A stretch of 63,510 bases of DNA from the NCBI GenBank assembly GCA_016790045.1, contig JAEUPW010000094.1, positions 1 through 63,510 on the forward strand, read 5' to 3'. Origin of the DNA: Candidatus Competibacteraceae bacterium (GTDB lineage Bacteria > Pseudomonadota > Gammaproteobacteria > Competibacterales > Competibacteraceae). Position 1 is the stretch's first letter, and each line of letters starts with the position of its first letter. The notes beneath the pieces are model-generated. The model was not told where the DNA came from. It ran no database searches and worked only from the letters and a program-made list of their open reading frames with translations. The position numbers were made by a program, and so were the translations under genes. Positions 43,418 through 52,900 of the stretch are shown here, piece after piece.

Positions 43418-46066
43418 ATGACCATCCGCAATCTCGATTATCTGTTCAAACCCGACGCGATCGCCTTGATCGCCGATGGCGGCGAGAGCGAGGTCCTGAT
43501 CGCCCGCAACCTGATGAAAAGCGGCTTCAAGGGGCCGATCATGCCGGTCGACCCCAAACGCGACGCCCTGGAAGGCGCGCTCGCCTATCGCGACATCGCC
43601 GGGCTGCCGGTCGCCCCCGCCCTGGCGATCATCACCCGGCCGCTGCGGCAAGCCCCGGCGCTGATCGCGCAACTGGGCGAGCGCGGCGCGCGGGCGGCCG
43701 TGCTCTACAGCGACGCGCGCGGCATTGCGGAAGATGAGCGGGCGAGCCTGTATCAGGCGATTTTGGATGCCGCCAAACCGCATCTGCTGCGGGTGTTGGG
43801 GCCGGGCTCCCAAGGCTTCAACGTCCCGATCACCCAGCTCAACGCCAGCCTCAACCGCCAGCCGCTGCTGCCCGGCCAAATCGCGTTTGTCTCCGAATCC
43901 GGCACCATCGGCCAGACCGCCGTCGATATCGGCAACCATTACAGCTTCGGTTTCAGCCATCTGATCCATCTGGGCGATGGCCTCGACGTCGATCTGGCCG
44001 ACATACTCGATTATCTGGCGGGCGACTACCGGGTCCGGGCGATCCTGCTGTATCTGGAAAACATCGGCGACGCGCGCAAATTCATGTCGGCGGCCCGGCG
44101 CGCGGCCCGCGTCAAACCGGTGATCGTGCTGAAACCGCGCCGCTTTCCCGAGCACCCCGACGATGCGGTGTTCGCCGCCGCGTTCCGCCGCGCCGGCTTG
44201 CTGCGGGTCGACGACAGCGACGAGCTGTTCCAAATGGTCGAGGTGCTCAAAGCCGCCAAGCTGGTCAACAACGACCGCCTGGCCATCCTCAGCAACAGCT
44301 CCAGCATGAGCCTGCTGGCGACCGATGTGCTGTACGATTTCGGCGGGCGGCTGGCGCAGTTTTCCGAGGCGACCCAGCAGGGTTTGGAAACGTTGCTCGA
44401 ACCGAGCGCGCGCCCCAACCCCCTGGACATCGGCGATCAGGCGGACGAAAAAGCCTACGGCAAGGCGCTCGATCTGCTGATGGCCGATCCGGGCGTGGAC
44501 GGCGTGCTGGTCATCAAAACGCCCAGCGCCTTCACCGACACCACGGCGGTCGCCGACACCCTGCTCCAGCGCCCCGCCACCGGCCGTTGCCTCATCGCCA
44601 GCTTTCCGGGGCCGCGCACCGGCGAGGAAGCGCGCCGGCGGCTGGGGCGGAAGATACCGACTTACGAGACCGCCGGCGATGCGGTGCAGGCGTTCATGCG
44701 GATCGTGCAATACAAGCGCAACCAGTCGCTGCTGATGGAAACCCCGCCCTCGCTGCCGGAGGAATTCACCGCCGACATCGCGCTGGCCAAGGCGGTGATC
44801 GCCAAGGCCCTGGCCGGCGGGCGCCGCGCTCTCAACGAGCACGAGGCCCTGCAACTGCTGGGCGCCTACGCGATTCCGGTGGCGGAAACGCTGACGGCGC
44901 GCTCCCCCTACGAGGCGGGGCAACTGGCCGCGCGCCTGAATCAGGCGGTCGCCTTGAAAATCATTTCGCCCGACGTGGCCAACAAATCGCAAATCGGCGG
45001 GGTCGCCCGCTATTTGAACGCGCCCGAGGCGGTGCAGCAGACCGCGACCGCGATGTTGATGCGGCTGCGCACCGTCGCGCCGGCGGCGCGTTTCGACGGT
45101 TTCGTGCTGCAGCCCATGCTCCCCCGCGACGGTTCTTACGAGCTGGTGTTGGGCGTTCGCCCCGGCGGCGGGTTCGGGCCGGTCCTCTATTTTGGGCAAG
45201 GCGGCACCGAGGCCGAAACCATCAACGATTTCACTTACGGGCTGCCGCCGATCAACATGCACCTCGCCCGCGAGATCATGGCGCAAACCCGCATCTACAA
45301 GCGGCTGCGCTACAGCCTGCTGCGCCGCGCCGATCTCAAAGCCTTGGCGCTGACGCTGGTCAAAATTTCGCAGATGGTGGTCGATCTGGCCGAGCTGGCC
45401 GAACTGCACATCAATCCGCTGTGGGTCAACGCGGAGGGCGTGGTGGCGCTGGACGCGCGGGTGCAGCTCGCGCCGGCCGACGCGGGCGCCGCCGCGGCCG
45501 AGCGGCTGGCGATCCGCCCGTACCCGAACGAGCTGGAGGAAAGCATCACGCTGCCCAACGACCGGCGATTGCTGTTGCGCCCGGTGTTGCCGGAAGACGA
45601 GCCGGCGCTGCACGCGCTGGTGTCGCGCGCCTCGCCAGAGGATCTGCGCCGGCGCTTTTTTCAGCCGATCCGCGAGCTGTCCCACGAGATGGCCGCCGGT
45701 TTGACCCAGATCGACTACAACCGGGAAATCGCCCTGGTCGCGGTCGGTCCCGGCCTGCCCGGCAAGGCGGAGATTTACGGCATCGTCAACCTGAGCGCCG
45801 ACCCCAACAACGACCGCGCCGAATACTCGATCCTGGTGGATCGGGCGCTGATCGGGATGCGGCTGGGCAACCTTTTGATGCGCCGGATCATCGATTACGC
45901 GCGCTCGCGCGGCATCGGCGAGATCTACGGCGAGGTGCTGAAGGAAAACAAGCCGATGTTGCAGCTCAATCAGGCTTTGGGGTTTCTGATTCAATCCGAC
46001 GACGATGATCCGTCCTTGAAGCATGTTATCCTGAAGCTCCACCATATCCATTCTTCGGCGGGATGA
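43418..46066 (+). CDS. PatZ-like protein acetyltransferase (ADP-forming acyl-CoA synthetase-like domains plus GNAT)
   Basis: 882 residues. Residues ~1-130 form a CoA-binding fold (DYLFKPDAIALIADGG), 150-450 a succinyl-CoA-ligase-like part, about 475-690 an ATP-grasp domain (LNEHEALQLLGAYAIPVAET at about 470), and about 715-870 a GNAT acetyltransferase (DRALIGMRLGNLLMRRIIDY at about 805). This is the arrangement of E. coli PatZ/YfiQ, which acetylates acetyl-CoA synthetase and other proteins using acetyl-CoA. The gene is followed 16 nt later by a response regulator. Confidence 0.9.
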   Translation: MTIRNLDYLFKPDAIALIADGGESEVLIARNLMKSGFKGPIMPVDPKRDALEGALAYRDIAGLPVAPALAIITRPLRQAPALIAQLGERGARAAVLYSDARGIAEDERASLYQAILDAAKPHLLRVLGPGSQGFNVPITQLNASLNRQPLLPGQIAFVSESGTIGQTAVDIGNHYSFGFSHLIHLGDGLDVDLADILDYLAGDYRVRAILLYLENIGDARKFMSAARRAARVKPVIVLKPRRFPEHPDDAVFAAAFRRAGLLRVDDSDELFQMVEVLKAAKLVNNDRLAILSNSSSMSLLATDVLYDFGGRLAQFSEATQQGLETLLEPSARPNPLDIGDQADEKAYGKALDLLMADPGVDGVLVIKTPSAFTDTTAVADTLLQRPATGRCLIASFPGPRTGEEARRRLGRKIPTYETAGDAVQAFMRIVQYKRNQSLLMETPPSLPEEFTADIALAKAVIAKALAGGRRALNEHEALQLLGAYAIPVAETLTARSPYEAGQLAARLNQAVALKIISPDVANKSQIGGVARYLNAPEAVQQTATAMLMRLRTVAPAARFDGFVLQPMLPRDGSYELVLGVRPGGGFGPVLYFGQGGTEAETINDFTYGLPPINMHLAREIMAQTRIYKRLRYSLLRRADLKALALTLVKISQMVVDLAELAELHINPLWVNAEGVVALDARVQLAPADAGAAAAERLAIRPYPNELEESITLPNDRRLLLRPVLPEDEPALHALVSRASPEDLRRRFFQPIRELSHEMAAGLTQIDYNREIALVAVGPGLPGKAEIYGIVNLSADPNNDRAEYSILVDRALIGMRLGNLLMRRIIDYARSRGIGEIYGEVLKENKPMLQLNQALGFLIQSDDDDPSLKHVILKLHHIHSSAG

Positions 46067-46082
46067 ATTCGGGTAAGACTTC

Positions 46083-46451
46083 ATGAGCGACAAACGACTT
46101 TTGGTCATCGACGACGAGCCGGAGATCGGCGAATTCGTGCGCAAGGTGGCCACCGGCTTGGGTTACGAGGTCCGGGTGACCACCGACGGCCGCGCTTTCC
46201 AAGCGGCTTATCGCGAGCTGCGGCCGACCACTATCGTCATGGATATGGTGATGCCGGAAATGGACGGCAACGAGCTGGTGCTGTGGCTGATGGAACAGCA
46301 CTACGACGCCAATCTGATCATCATCACCGGCTACAATCCCGATTACGCCAAGGACGCTCGCCTGCTGGCCGAATTCAAGGGCCTGCGCTCGGTGATCACG
46401 CTCATCAAGCCGATCCGGCTGGACAAGTTGCGCGAAGTGCTGGGCGGTTGA
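46083..46451 (+). CDS. Single-domain response regulator receiver protein
   Basis: 122 residues, only a CheY-like receiver: acidic pocket Asp10/Asp11, phosphoacceptor Asp54 in TTIVMDMVMPEMDG, Thr82 and Lys109 (LIKPIRL). No output domain. It sits 16 nt behind patZ, likely in the same transcript, with no histidine kinase nearby. It could act through protein contacts with an unidentified partner, possibly linked to acetylation control. Confidence 0.92.
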   Translation: MSDKRLLVIDDEPEIGEFVRKVATGLGYEVRVTTDGRAFQAAYRELRPTTIVMDMVMPEMDGNELVLWLMEQHYDANLIIITGYNPDYAKDARLLAEFKGLRSVITLIKPIRLDKLREVLGG

Positions 46452-46530
46452 TCGGCCCTTCTGGAAGTCGCGTTCCGCCGGTGATCGCGGTTCTTGACCG
46501 AGCCGATTCCAGCCCGAAACGAGGCGCTAT

Positions 46531-47664
46531 ATGCCGCTGATCCGCGCGTTTACCCTGTTTGTTCTAGCGTTCGCCGCCACGGCGAGCGCCGCCGCCGAAT
46601 CCGTCATCCGCAGCCAAGAGCACGCCTTTCGCGTGGTCACGGTCGCGCGGGGTCTGGAATTTCCGTGGAGCCTGGCGTTTCTGCCGGACGGTCGCCGCCT
46701 GGTGACCGAGCGTCCGGGCCGGCTGCGGTTTTTGAACGCCGACTGGGCGCTGGACCCGCAGCCGGTGCAAGGGTTGCCGGAGATCGCGGCAAGCGGGCAA
46801 GGCGGCTTGCTCGACGTCGTCCCGCATCCGCGCTTTGCGGAAAACGAGCTGATTTATTTTTCGTACTCGGCGCGCGGCGCGGGCGGGATCGGCACGGAAG
46901 TGGCGCGCGGCCGGCTGGTGGACCATCGGCTGGAAAACGTGGAAGTGCTGTTCCGCCAGCAGCCCAAGTCCGGCGGCGGACGCCATTTCGGCTCGCGGCT
47001 GGTGTTCGACCGGCAAGGCTTGCTTTACATCACTCTCGGCGATCGCGGCGAGCAGGAGCGCGCACAGAAAATGGACGATCTGGCGGGCAAGATCGTGCGG
47101 CTGCACGACGACGGCCGGATTCCGCAAGATAATCCCTTCGTCAAACGGGCCGGCGCTCGACCGGAAATCTTCTCGCTCGGCAACCGCAACGTGCAGGGCG
47201 CGACGCTGCACCCGACCACCGGCGAACTGTGGACCCACGAGCACGGCCCTCAGGGCGGCGATGAGGTCAACATCATCCGCGCCGGTCGCAACTACGGTTG
47301 GCCGACCATCACCTACGGCGTCGAATACGGGATCGGCACCAAAATCGGCGAAGGCGTGCGCAAGCCGGGCATGGAGCAACCGCTGCACATTTGGGTGCCC
47401 TCCATCGCGCCTTCGGGTCTGGCGATTTATCGGGGCGACCGCTTTCCGCGCTGGCGGGGCGATCTGTTCGTCGGCGCGCTGCGCGGCCAGGAACTGGTCC
47501 GCTTGCGTTTCGACGGCGAGCGCCAAGTCCAGGAAGAGCGTTTGCTGGAAGGCGTGTTGGGCCGCATCCGCGACGTGCGCGCGGGACCCGACGGCTATCT
47601 CTATTTGCTGACCGATTCCGGCGATGGCGTCATCGCGCGGCTGGAGCCCGCGACCGCCCCGTAG
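46531..47664 (+). CDS. PQQ-dependent aldose sugar dehydrogenase (YliI/Asd-like)
   Basis: 377 residues including a signal peptide (about 1-20, FVLAFAATASAAAES). The family beta-propeller motifs are clear: GLEFPWSLAFLPDGRRLVTE (about 38-57), SGGGRHFGSRLVFD, and TTGELWTHEHGPQGGDEVNI with NYGWPTITYG. YliI/Asd oxidises aldoses in the periplasm using PQQ, which must come from the cell or the medium since pqq genes are not in the window. The start has GAGGCG seven nt upstream. Confidence 0.93.
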   Translation: MPLIRAFTLFVLAFAATASAAAESVIRSQEHAFRVVTVARGLEFPWSLAFLPDGRRLVTERPGRLRFLNADWALDPQPVQGLPEIAASGQGGLLDVVPHPRFAENELIYFSYSARGAGGIGTEVARGRLVDHRLENVEVLFRQQPKSGGGRHFGSRLVFDRQGLLYITLGDRGEQERAQKMDDLAGKIVRLHDDGRIPQDNPFVKRAGARPEIFSLGNRNVQGATLHPTTGELWTHEHGPQGGDEVNIIRAGRNYGWPTITYGVEYGIGTKIGEGVRKPGMEQPLHIWVPSIAPSGLAIYRGDRFPRWRGDLFVGALRGQELVRLRFDGERQVQEERLLEGVLGRIRDVRAGPDGYLYLLTDSGDGVIARLEPATAP

Positions 47665-47719
47665 CCCGGTCCGGGATCGGCAGGGCCGGCGCCTGTTGGA
47701 CCCTTGCCAAAGCGCTCGC

Positions 47720-48121
47720 TCACCCGATCCAGCGCTGGGCCAACAGCTTGATGATCTGCGCCGCGTCGCCGAGCACCACGACCAGCCAAACCACCATGAT
47801 GACGGCGACGGCGGCGGCGGCGATGTCTTTGATCGCGCCGATTTGTTCGTGGTGTTCTGGCTCCACGAAATCGCACACGGCCTCAATGGCGCTGTTGAAC
47901 AGCTCGGCCATCAGCACCAAGCCGGTCGCCAGCAGCAGCATTTCCACGTTGACCCATTGCTGAAAGATCAGCGCCAAGACCATGACGACGGCCGACACCA
48001 CAAATTTGTAGGCGACGCTGAAGTCGTACATCACCGCGAAACGCAATCCCGACAAGATGACCTTGAGCTTGCGCAAGGGGCTATAACCTTGAGCGCGAGC
48101 ACCCAAAAATTTATTCGGCAT
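47720..48121 (-). CDS. dgkA: Diacylglycerol kinase DgkA
   Basis: 133 residues, three helices. Active-site region AELFNSAIEAVCDFVEPEHH (about 72-91) and KDIAAAAVAV match DgkA, where NTAIE is usual. The membrane enzyme phosphorylates diacylglycerol to recycle lipid made during membrane glycan synthesis. It is 33 nt downstream of a PAP2 phosphatase, a likely partner in lipid phosphate turnover. Confidence 0.92.
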   Translation of the reverse strand: MPNKFLGARAQGYSPLRKLKVILSGLRFAVMYDFSVAYKFVVSAVVMVLALIFQQWVNVEMLLLATGLVLMAELFNSAIEAVCDFVEPEHHEQIGAIKDIAAAAVAVIMVVWLVVVLGDAAQIIKLLAQRWIG

Positions 48122-48154
48122 GACAGTCTCCCCGGCGTGGCTTCACGCGCGTCA

Positions 48155-48667
48155 TCAGAGCAGTTTGCGGACCAGTAAAACCCAAGCGCAGCCGAGCATG
48201 AAGCCGGCCAGCACGTCGGACGGATAATGCACTTGCAAGTAGATGCGGGACGCGCCCACCAACAGGATCGACAGCGCGGCGACCAGCGCGATCGGCAGCC
48301 CCCATTGCGGCCATATTCGGTAGACGATGAACAGGGCGCACAGCATGAAGGCGGTCGCTTGCATGGTGTGCGCGCTCGGAAACGAGCTGTCCGAGGGAAG
48401 CGCGACCAACCGCTCGCCCACCGCAGGCCTCGGGCGGGCGAAAACGAGTTTAAGCAGATGCACCAACAGCGTGGCGCCGCTCAAGCCGATCAGCAAAAAC
48501 CCCGCTTCCCAGCGCTTTTGCAACTGCGCCAGAAAAGCGGAGAGCGCGAGCGAGAGCGGCGCGAGCACGTACAGCGACCCCAGCCACGTCACGCCCCGAA
48601 ACAACTGGTCCAACCCCTGCGACCGATGCGCCGCCGCAAACCGCAAAATCTCAGTGTCCAACGACAT
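48155..48667 (-). CDS. PAP2 family membrane phosphatase
   Basis: 170 residues, five or six helices with the three PAP2 motifs: KLVFARPRP (about 72), PSAHTMQ (about 96-102) and SRIYLQVHYPSDVLAG (about 140-155). Members dephosphorylate undecaprenyl pyrophosphate, phosphatidate or phosphatidylglycerophosphate; the substrate cannot be read. Upstream partner of dgkA on the same strand. Confidence 0.92.
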   Translation of the reverse strand: MSLDTEILRFAAAHRSQGLDQLFRGVTWLGSLYVLAPLSLALSAFLAQLQKRWEAGFLLIGLSGATLLVHLLKLVFARPRPAVGERLVALPSDSSFPSAHTMQATAFMLCALFIVYRIWPQWGLPIALVAALSILLVGASRIYLQVHYPSDVLAGFMLGCAWVLLVRKLL

Positions 48668-48722
48668 GCGTGATGACCCGATAGAAGGAAAATTTTAAAA
48701 AAATAGCGCCGTCAGCAGCGAT

Positions 48723-49622
48723 TCAAACGGCCGCGAGATCGCGTTCGACCACGGGGACTGGCGGCTTGATCTCGGGACCGAAGCCCTCGCGGATGTAGCC
48801 GGCCAGACACTCCGCCACCGCCGACACCGCGCTGCCCCGGTGCAGCGTGATGCTGGCCGAGGGCAATATCGGAAACCCCTCGTCGATCCCGAGCGGCCGC
48901 ACCCCCGCCGGCAACACGCTGCGGCAGAGCACCGTCACCGCCAGCCCGGCCGTGACCGCCGCCAGCACCCCGCTGATGCTCGCGCTGGTATAGGCGATCC
49001 GATAGGGGCGACCTTGCTCGCTTAACGCGGCCAGCGCCCAATCCCGAAACGAGCAGCCCGGCTGGAACAGCGCCAGCGGCAACGGCTCGTTTTCGTGCGC
49101 CAGATGGCGCTCGGCGGTGGCCCACACCACCGGCTCGCGGCGCAGCACCTCGCCGGTTTCCGCGCCCGGCGTGCAGGTGATCAGCGCCAGATCGAGCCGA
49201 TCCTCGTCCAGCAAGTGCCGCAGGTTAACGCTCGGCTCGCACAATACTTCCACGTGGACGCGCGGAAACGCGCGGGCGAAGCGCGACAAAATTTCCGGTA
49301 GGAACCGGTCAACGTAATCGTCCGGCGTGCCGATCCGCACCAGACCCGACAAATCGGGCCGGGTCAGCGCGGCGAGCGCCTCATCGTGCAATTTCAGCAG
49401 CCGGCGCGCGTAGCCCAGCAGCGCCTCGCCGTCGGGCGATAGCTGCACGCCGCGACCGTCGCGCTGGAACAAGGCCCGATCCAAAATTTCTTCCAGGCGC
49501 CGGACTTGCATGGAAACGGCCGACTGGGTGCGATGGACGTGTTTCGCCGCCTGGGTGAAACCGCCGGCATCGACGATAGCCACAAAGGTGCGCAGCAAAT
49601 CCGGATCGAGTTGAGCCGCCAT
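48723..49622 (-). CDS. LysR family transcriptional regulator
   Basis: 299 residues. N-terminal winged HTH (LLRTFVAIVDAGGFTQAAKH, then VHRTQSAVSMQVRRLEEILD) and the effector domain typical of LTTRs (LSGLVRIGTPDDYVDRFLPE at about 93-112). Divergent from the DUF1127 gene with inverted repeats between them (49646-49678), the usual layout when a LysR regulates its neighbour and itself. Effector unknown. Confidence 0.95.
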   Translation of the reverse strand: MAAQLDPDLLRTFVAIVDAGGFTQAAKHVHRTQSAVSMQVRRLEEILDRALFQRDGRGVQLSPDGEALLGYARRLLKLHDEALAALTRPDLSGLVRIGTPDDYVDRFLPEILSRFARAFPRVHVEVLCEPSVNLRHLLDEDRLDLALITCTPGAETGEVLRREPVVWATAERHLAHENEPLPLALFQPGCSFRDWALAALSEQGRPYRIAYTSASISGVLAAVTAGLAVTVLCRSVLPAGVRPLGIDEGFPILPSASITLHRGSAVSAVAECLAGYIREGFGPEIKPPVPVVERDLAAV

Positions 49623-49645
49623 CAGCCTATCCCGCCATCAATAAA

Positions 49646-49678
49646 TTTGATTGATTATATCAAACTTATTCGTTTGAT
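49646..49678. promoter_or_regulatory. Overlapping inverted repeats, probable LysR operator
   Basis: TTTGAT (49646) and ATCAAA (49659) make one inverted repeat; ATCAAAC (49659-49665) and GTTTGAT (49672-49678) a second that shares its left arm. They lie 24-56 nt from the LysR start and in an AT-rich patch that should also contain the promoters. Confidence 0.6.
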
Positions 49679-49737
49679 GAATTAGTGGGGCCGCAAGATA
49701 ATGGCCTTGTGGATCACGTTTATCGGAGGATGGGCTC

Positions 49738-49956
49738 ATGTACCGCGACGCCAGTTCCTGCCTGGAACTTCCCTCAAGCTCGCCCGTTGGTTTTTCCCTG
49801 CGCGCCCAAAGCGCCTGGCTTAAGCTTTGCGGTTGGCGCGAACTTTACCGCCAGCGCCGCGCCCTGCTCGCTTTGGACGACGCGATGCTGAAAGACATCG
49901 GCATCAGCCGCGTCGACGCGCTCCGGGAAGGCAGCAAACCGTTTTGGCGACCGTGA
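49738..49956 (+). CDS. DUF1127 family small protein
   Basis: 72 residues behind a GGAGG. The C-terminal half (WLKLCGWRELYRQRRALLAL, then DDAMLKDIGISRVDALREG) is the DUF1127 domain, a short basic helical motif. In other bacteria DUF1127 proteins influence RNA turnover, phosphate or carbon metabolism. Likely under the divergent LysR. Confidence 0.9.
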   Translation: MYRDASSCLELPSSSPVGFSLRAQSAWLKLCGWRELYRQRRALLALDDAMLKDIGISRVDALREGSKPFWRP

Positions 49957-49971
49957 CCGGCGGCGTCCGTT

Positions 49972-52900
49972 CTACTCGGCGGCGGATCGCGCGGCGGGCG
50001 GCATTTCAGCGGCAGCCTGGGGCCGCACGGGCTCGCCGTTAAACCAGCCGACAAAGCGCTCGGCCGGCACCGGCGGGCCGAACAGATAGCCTTGCGCCAG
50101 ATCGCAACCCTGCTCCAGCAAAATTTGCCGCTGTTCCTGCGTTTCCACCCCTTCGGCGACCACGGTCAAACCCAGGCTGTGACCGAGCGTCACGATGGTC
50201 GCGGCGAGAATCCGGTCATCGGGATCGGTGACCAGATCGCGCACGAAACTTTGGTCGATTTTGAGCGCCGCGATCGGCAAGCGCTTGAGATAGCCGAGAC
50301 TCGAATAGCCGGTGCCGAAATCGTCGATAGCCAACTCGACGCCCAGTTGCTGGATCGCCAACAGCGTTTCGGTGGTTCGCGCGCCCGCATCGAGCAGCGT
50401 CGATTCGGTCAACTCCAACTCCACGGCCCGAGGCGGCAGGCCGTGCGCCGCCAACAGGCTTTGAATCCGTTCGACGCATTCCACATCGCGGAAATGGCGG
50501 GCGGCGAGGTTGACCGCCACGGTCAACGGCGGGAACCCCGCCTCGCCCCAGGCCGCAAGCTGCCGGCACACCGCTTCCAGCATCCAATCGCCCAGCGCCA
50601 CGATTAAACCGCTAGCTTCCGCCACCGGGATAAAGTGGCCGGGCGGGATCAGGCCCCGCTCGGGATGACGCCAGCGCACCAAGGCTTCGGCCCCGGCCAG
50701 CCGACCGTCGGCCAAATACACTTTCGGCTGGAAATAAGCCACCAACTGCCCGGCTTCGATCCCTTTGCGCAGTTCCGATTCCAGCACCAGCCGCTCGACG
50801 GCGGCGACGTTCATCTCGCGCGCGTAGGCGACCTGGGTGTTGCGGCCTTCCTGCTTGGCGCAATACAGCGCGGTGTCGGCATTCTTCAACAGATCGTCGA
50901 ACGTCGCGCCGTCGTGCGGATAAAGCGCGGCCCCGACCGAAACCGTCACCCGCAGGCTGTGGCCGGCGATGGCGAACGGCTCGCGAAAAGCCGCCAGCAC
51001 CTTGTCCGCCACCCGAGGCGCGCCGGCCCGCCCGGTATCCGGCAACAGCAGCACGAATTCGTCGCCGCCCAGGCGGCAAACCGTGTCCGAATTGCGCAGC
51101 AGGCTTTTCAGCCGCGCCGCGACCTGCACCAGCAGCGCGTCGCCCTCGGCATGACCGAGGGAATCGTTGACGTCCTTGAACCGATCCAGATCGAGAAACA
51201 GCAGCGCCAGTTCCTCGTCCCGGCGCGCCGCCAAAGCGAGCGACAACTCCGCCCGCTGGGCCAGCAGCGACCGGTTGGGCAGATCGGTGAGCGCGTCGTA
51301 ATAGGCCAGGTGCTCGATGCGCCGTTCGGCTTCCTTCTGCTGGGTGATGTCGGTGGCGATGCTCACGTAATGGGTGAGTTCGCCGGCCGCGTCGCGGACT
51401 TGGCTGATCGTGGCCAGCACCAGATACAATTCGCCGCTCTTGCGCCGGTTCCAGAACTCGCCCTGCCAAACGCCTTCCTGGGCCACCGTCTGCCACATGG
51501 CCCGATAATCGGCTTCCGAGTGCCGTTCGGCTTTGAGCAGACGCGGATTTTGGCCCAGCACTTCGGTTTCGGTATAGCCGCTCGACGCGGTGAAGGCCGG
51601 GTTCACGGCGACGATCCGGCTGTCGGCGCCGGTGACGATGATCGACTCCCGCACCGCTTCGAACACCGCCGCCGCGAGGCGTTGCCGCTCTTGCGCGTGC
51701 CGCCGTTCCGTGATGTCGCGCATGGCGGCGTACAAGATCCGCCGGCCGTGCCACGGAATGGGCGTCAGTTGCACCTCAACCCAAAGCTCGGCGCCGCTGG
51801 CGTGGCGGTGCAACCATTCGAAGCGCTGCCCGTTCTCCCGATAAGCCGCGTCCATCAACGCTTGAGTTTTTTCGGTGGACCAGCGGCCGTCCGGCTGACG
51901 CTCCGGCGAGAAATCCTCCGGCCGCGACCCCAGCATTTGCTCGCGCGTCGCGACTCCCAACAGCGCCAGGGTTCGATCGTTGCAGTCGATGAACCGACCG
52001 TTGTCCAACAGCAAAGCGCCGTCGCCCGCCTTCTCGAAGATCGAGCGGAACAACTGTTCCCGCTCTCGCAACTCCGCCGTTCGCGCGGCGACCAGGGCTT
52101 CCGCCCGCCGACGCTGAGAAACGGTGGCGAACAGGTAAAGCGCCGCCAGCAGAGTCGAAAGAGCGCCGACCGCCGGCACCCAGCGGTAAAGCCGGTCGCC
52201 GTTATCCGCCATGAAAGCCGCAGTCGGTCGAATCTCGATCCGCCACACGCGATCCGCCATCGGAAAATCTTGGCGATAGGGCGTCATTCCTGCATCGAAC
52301 GCCGGCTCAGGCTCGGCCAAAAAGGGGCTTGAGAGGTAAAGCGGCTGTCGCTCGGGCGGCGCGGAAAGGTCCGCCAATTTCGCTATCAAACCGCTGGATG
52401 ACTGGCCGAAGACCGGTTCGATGACGGGCGCGATCGCGATCGCGCCCAACACGAAGCCTTCTAATCTGGCCTTGCGCGCTTCTGTTTGCCGGGGCTCTTC
52501 GCCGGCCCGATAAACCGGGGCGAACGCCAGCACCGAAAAGTGCGGTCCGGTTTCCTGCACCAGCTTATAGCGTTCGGTCAGGCTGAGCTGGCCGCTGTTC
52601 CAAGCCCGCAACAGCGCGACCCCGCGCGCCGGGTTGACCGCGTCGGGGCTATAGCCCAAAGCGGCCTCGTTGCCGGCGTAGGGCTCCAGATAATAAACGG
52701 GGAAATACTCGTCGCGCTCGCTTGCCGGCACCAGCCGGCCTTCCGGGTCGCGCTCGGTAAATCGGAATCCGGTCAAACCGTCTCGACGGGCGGCGGCCTC
52801 AAACTCCGCCCGCCGCTCGCGCGTCACTCTCGGCACCCATTCCAGCGCCCGAAACTCGCCGCGATCGAGGATCGGGGTGACAAACTGGCGAAACGCGGCG

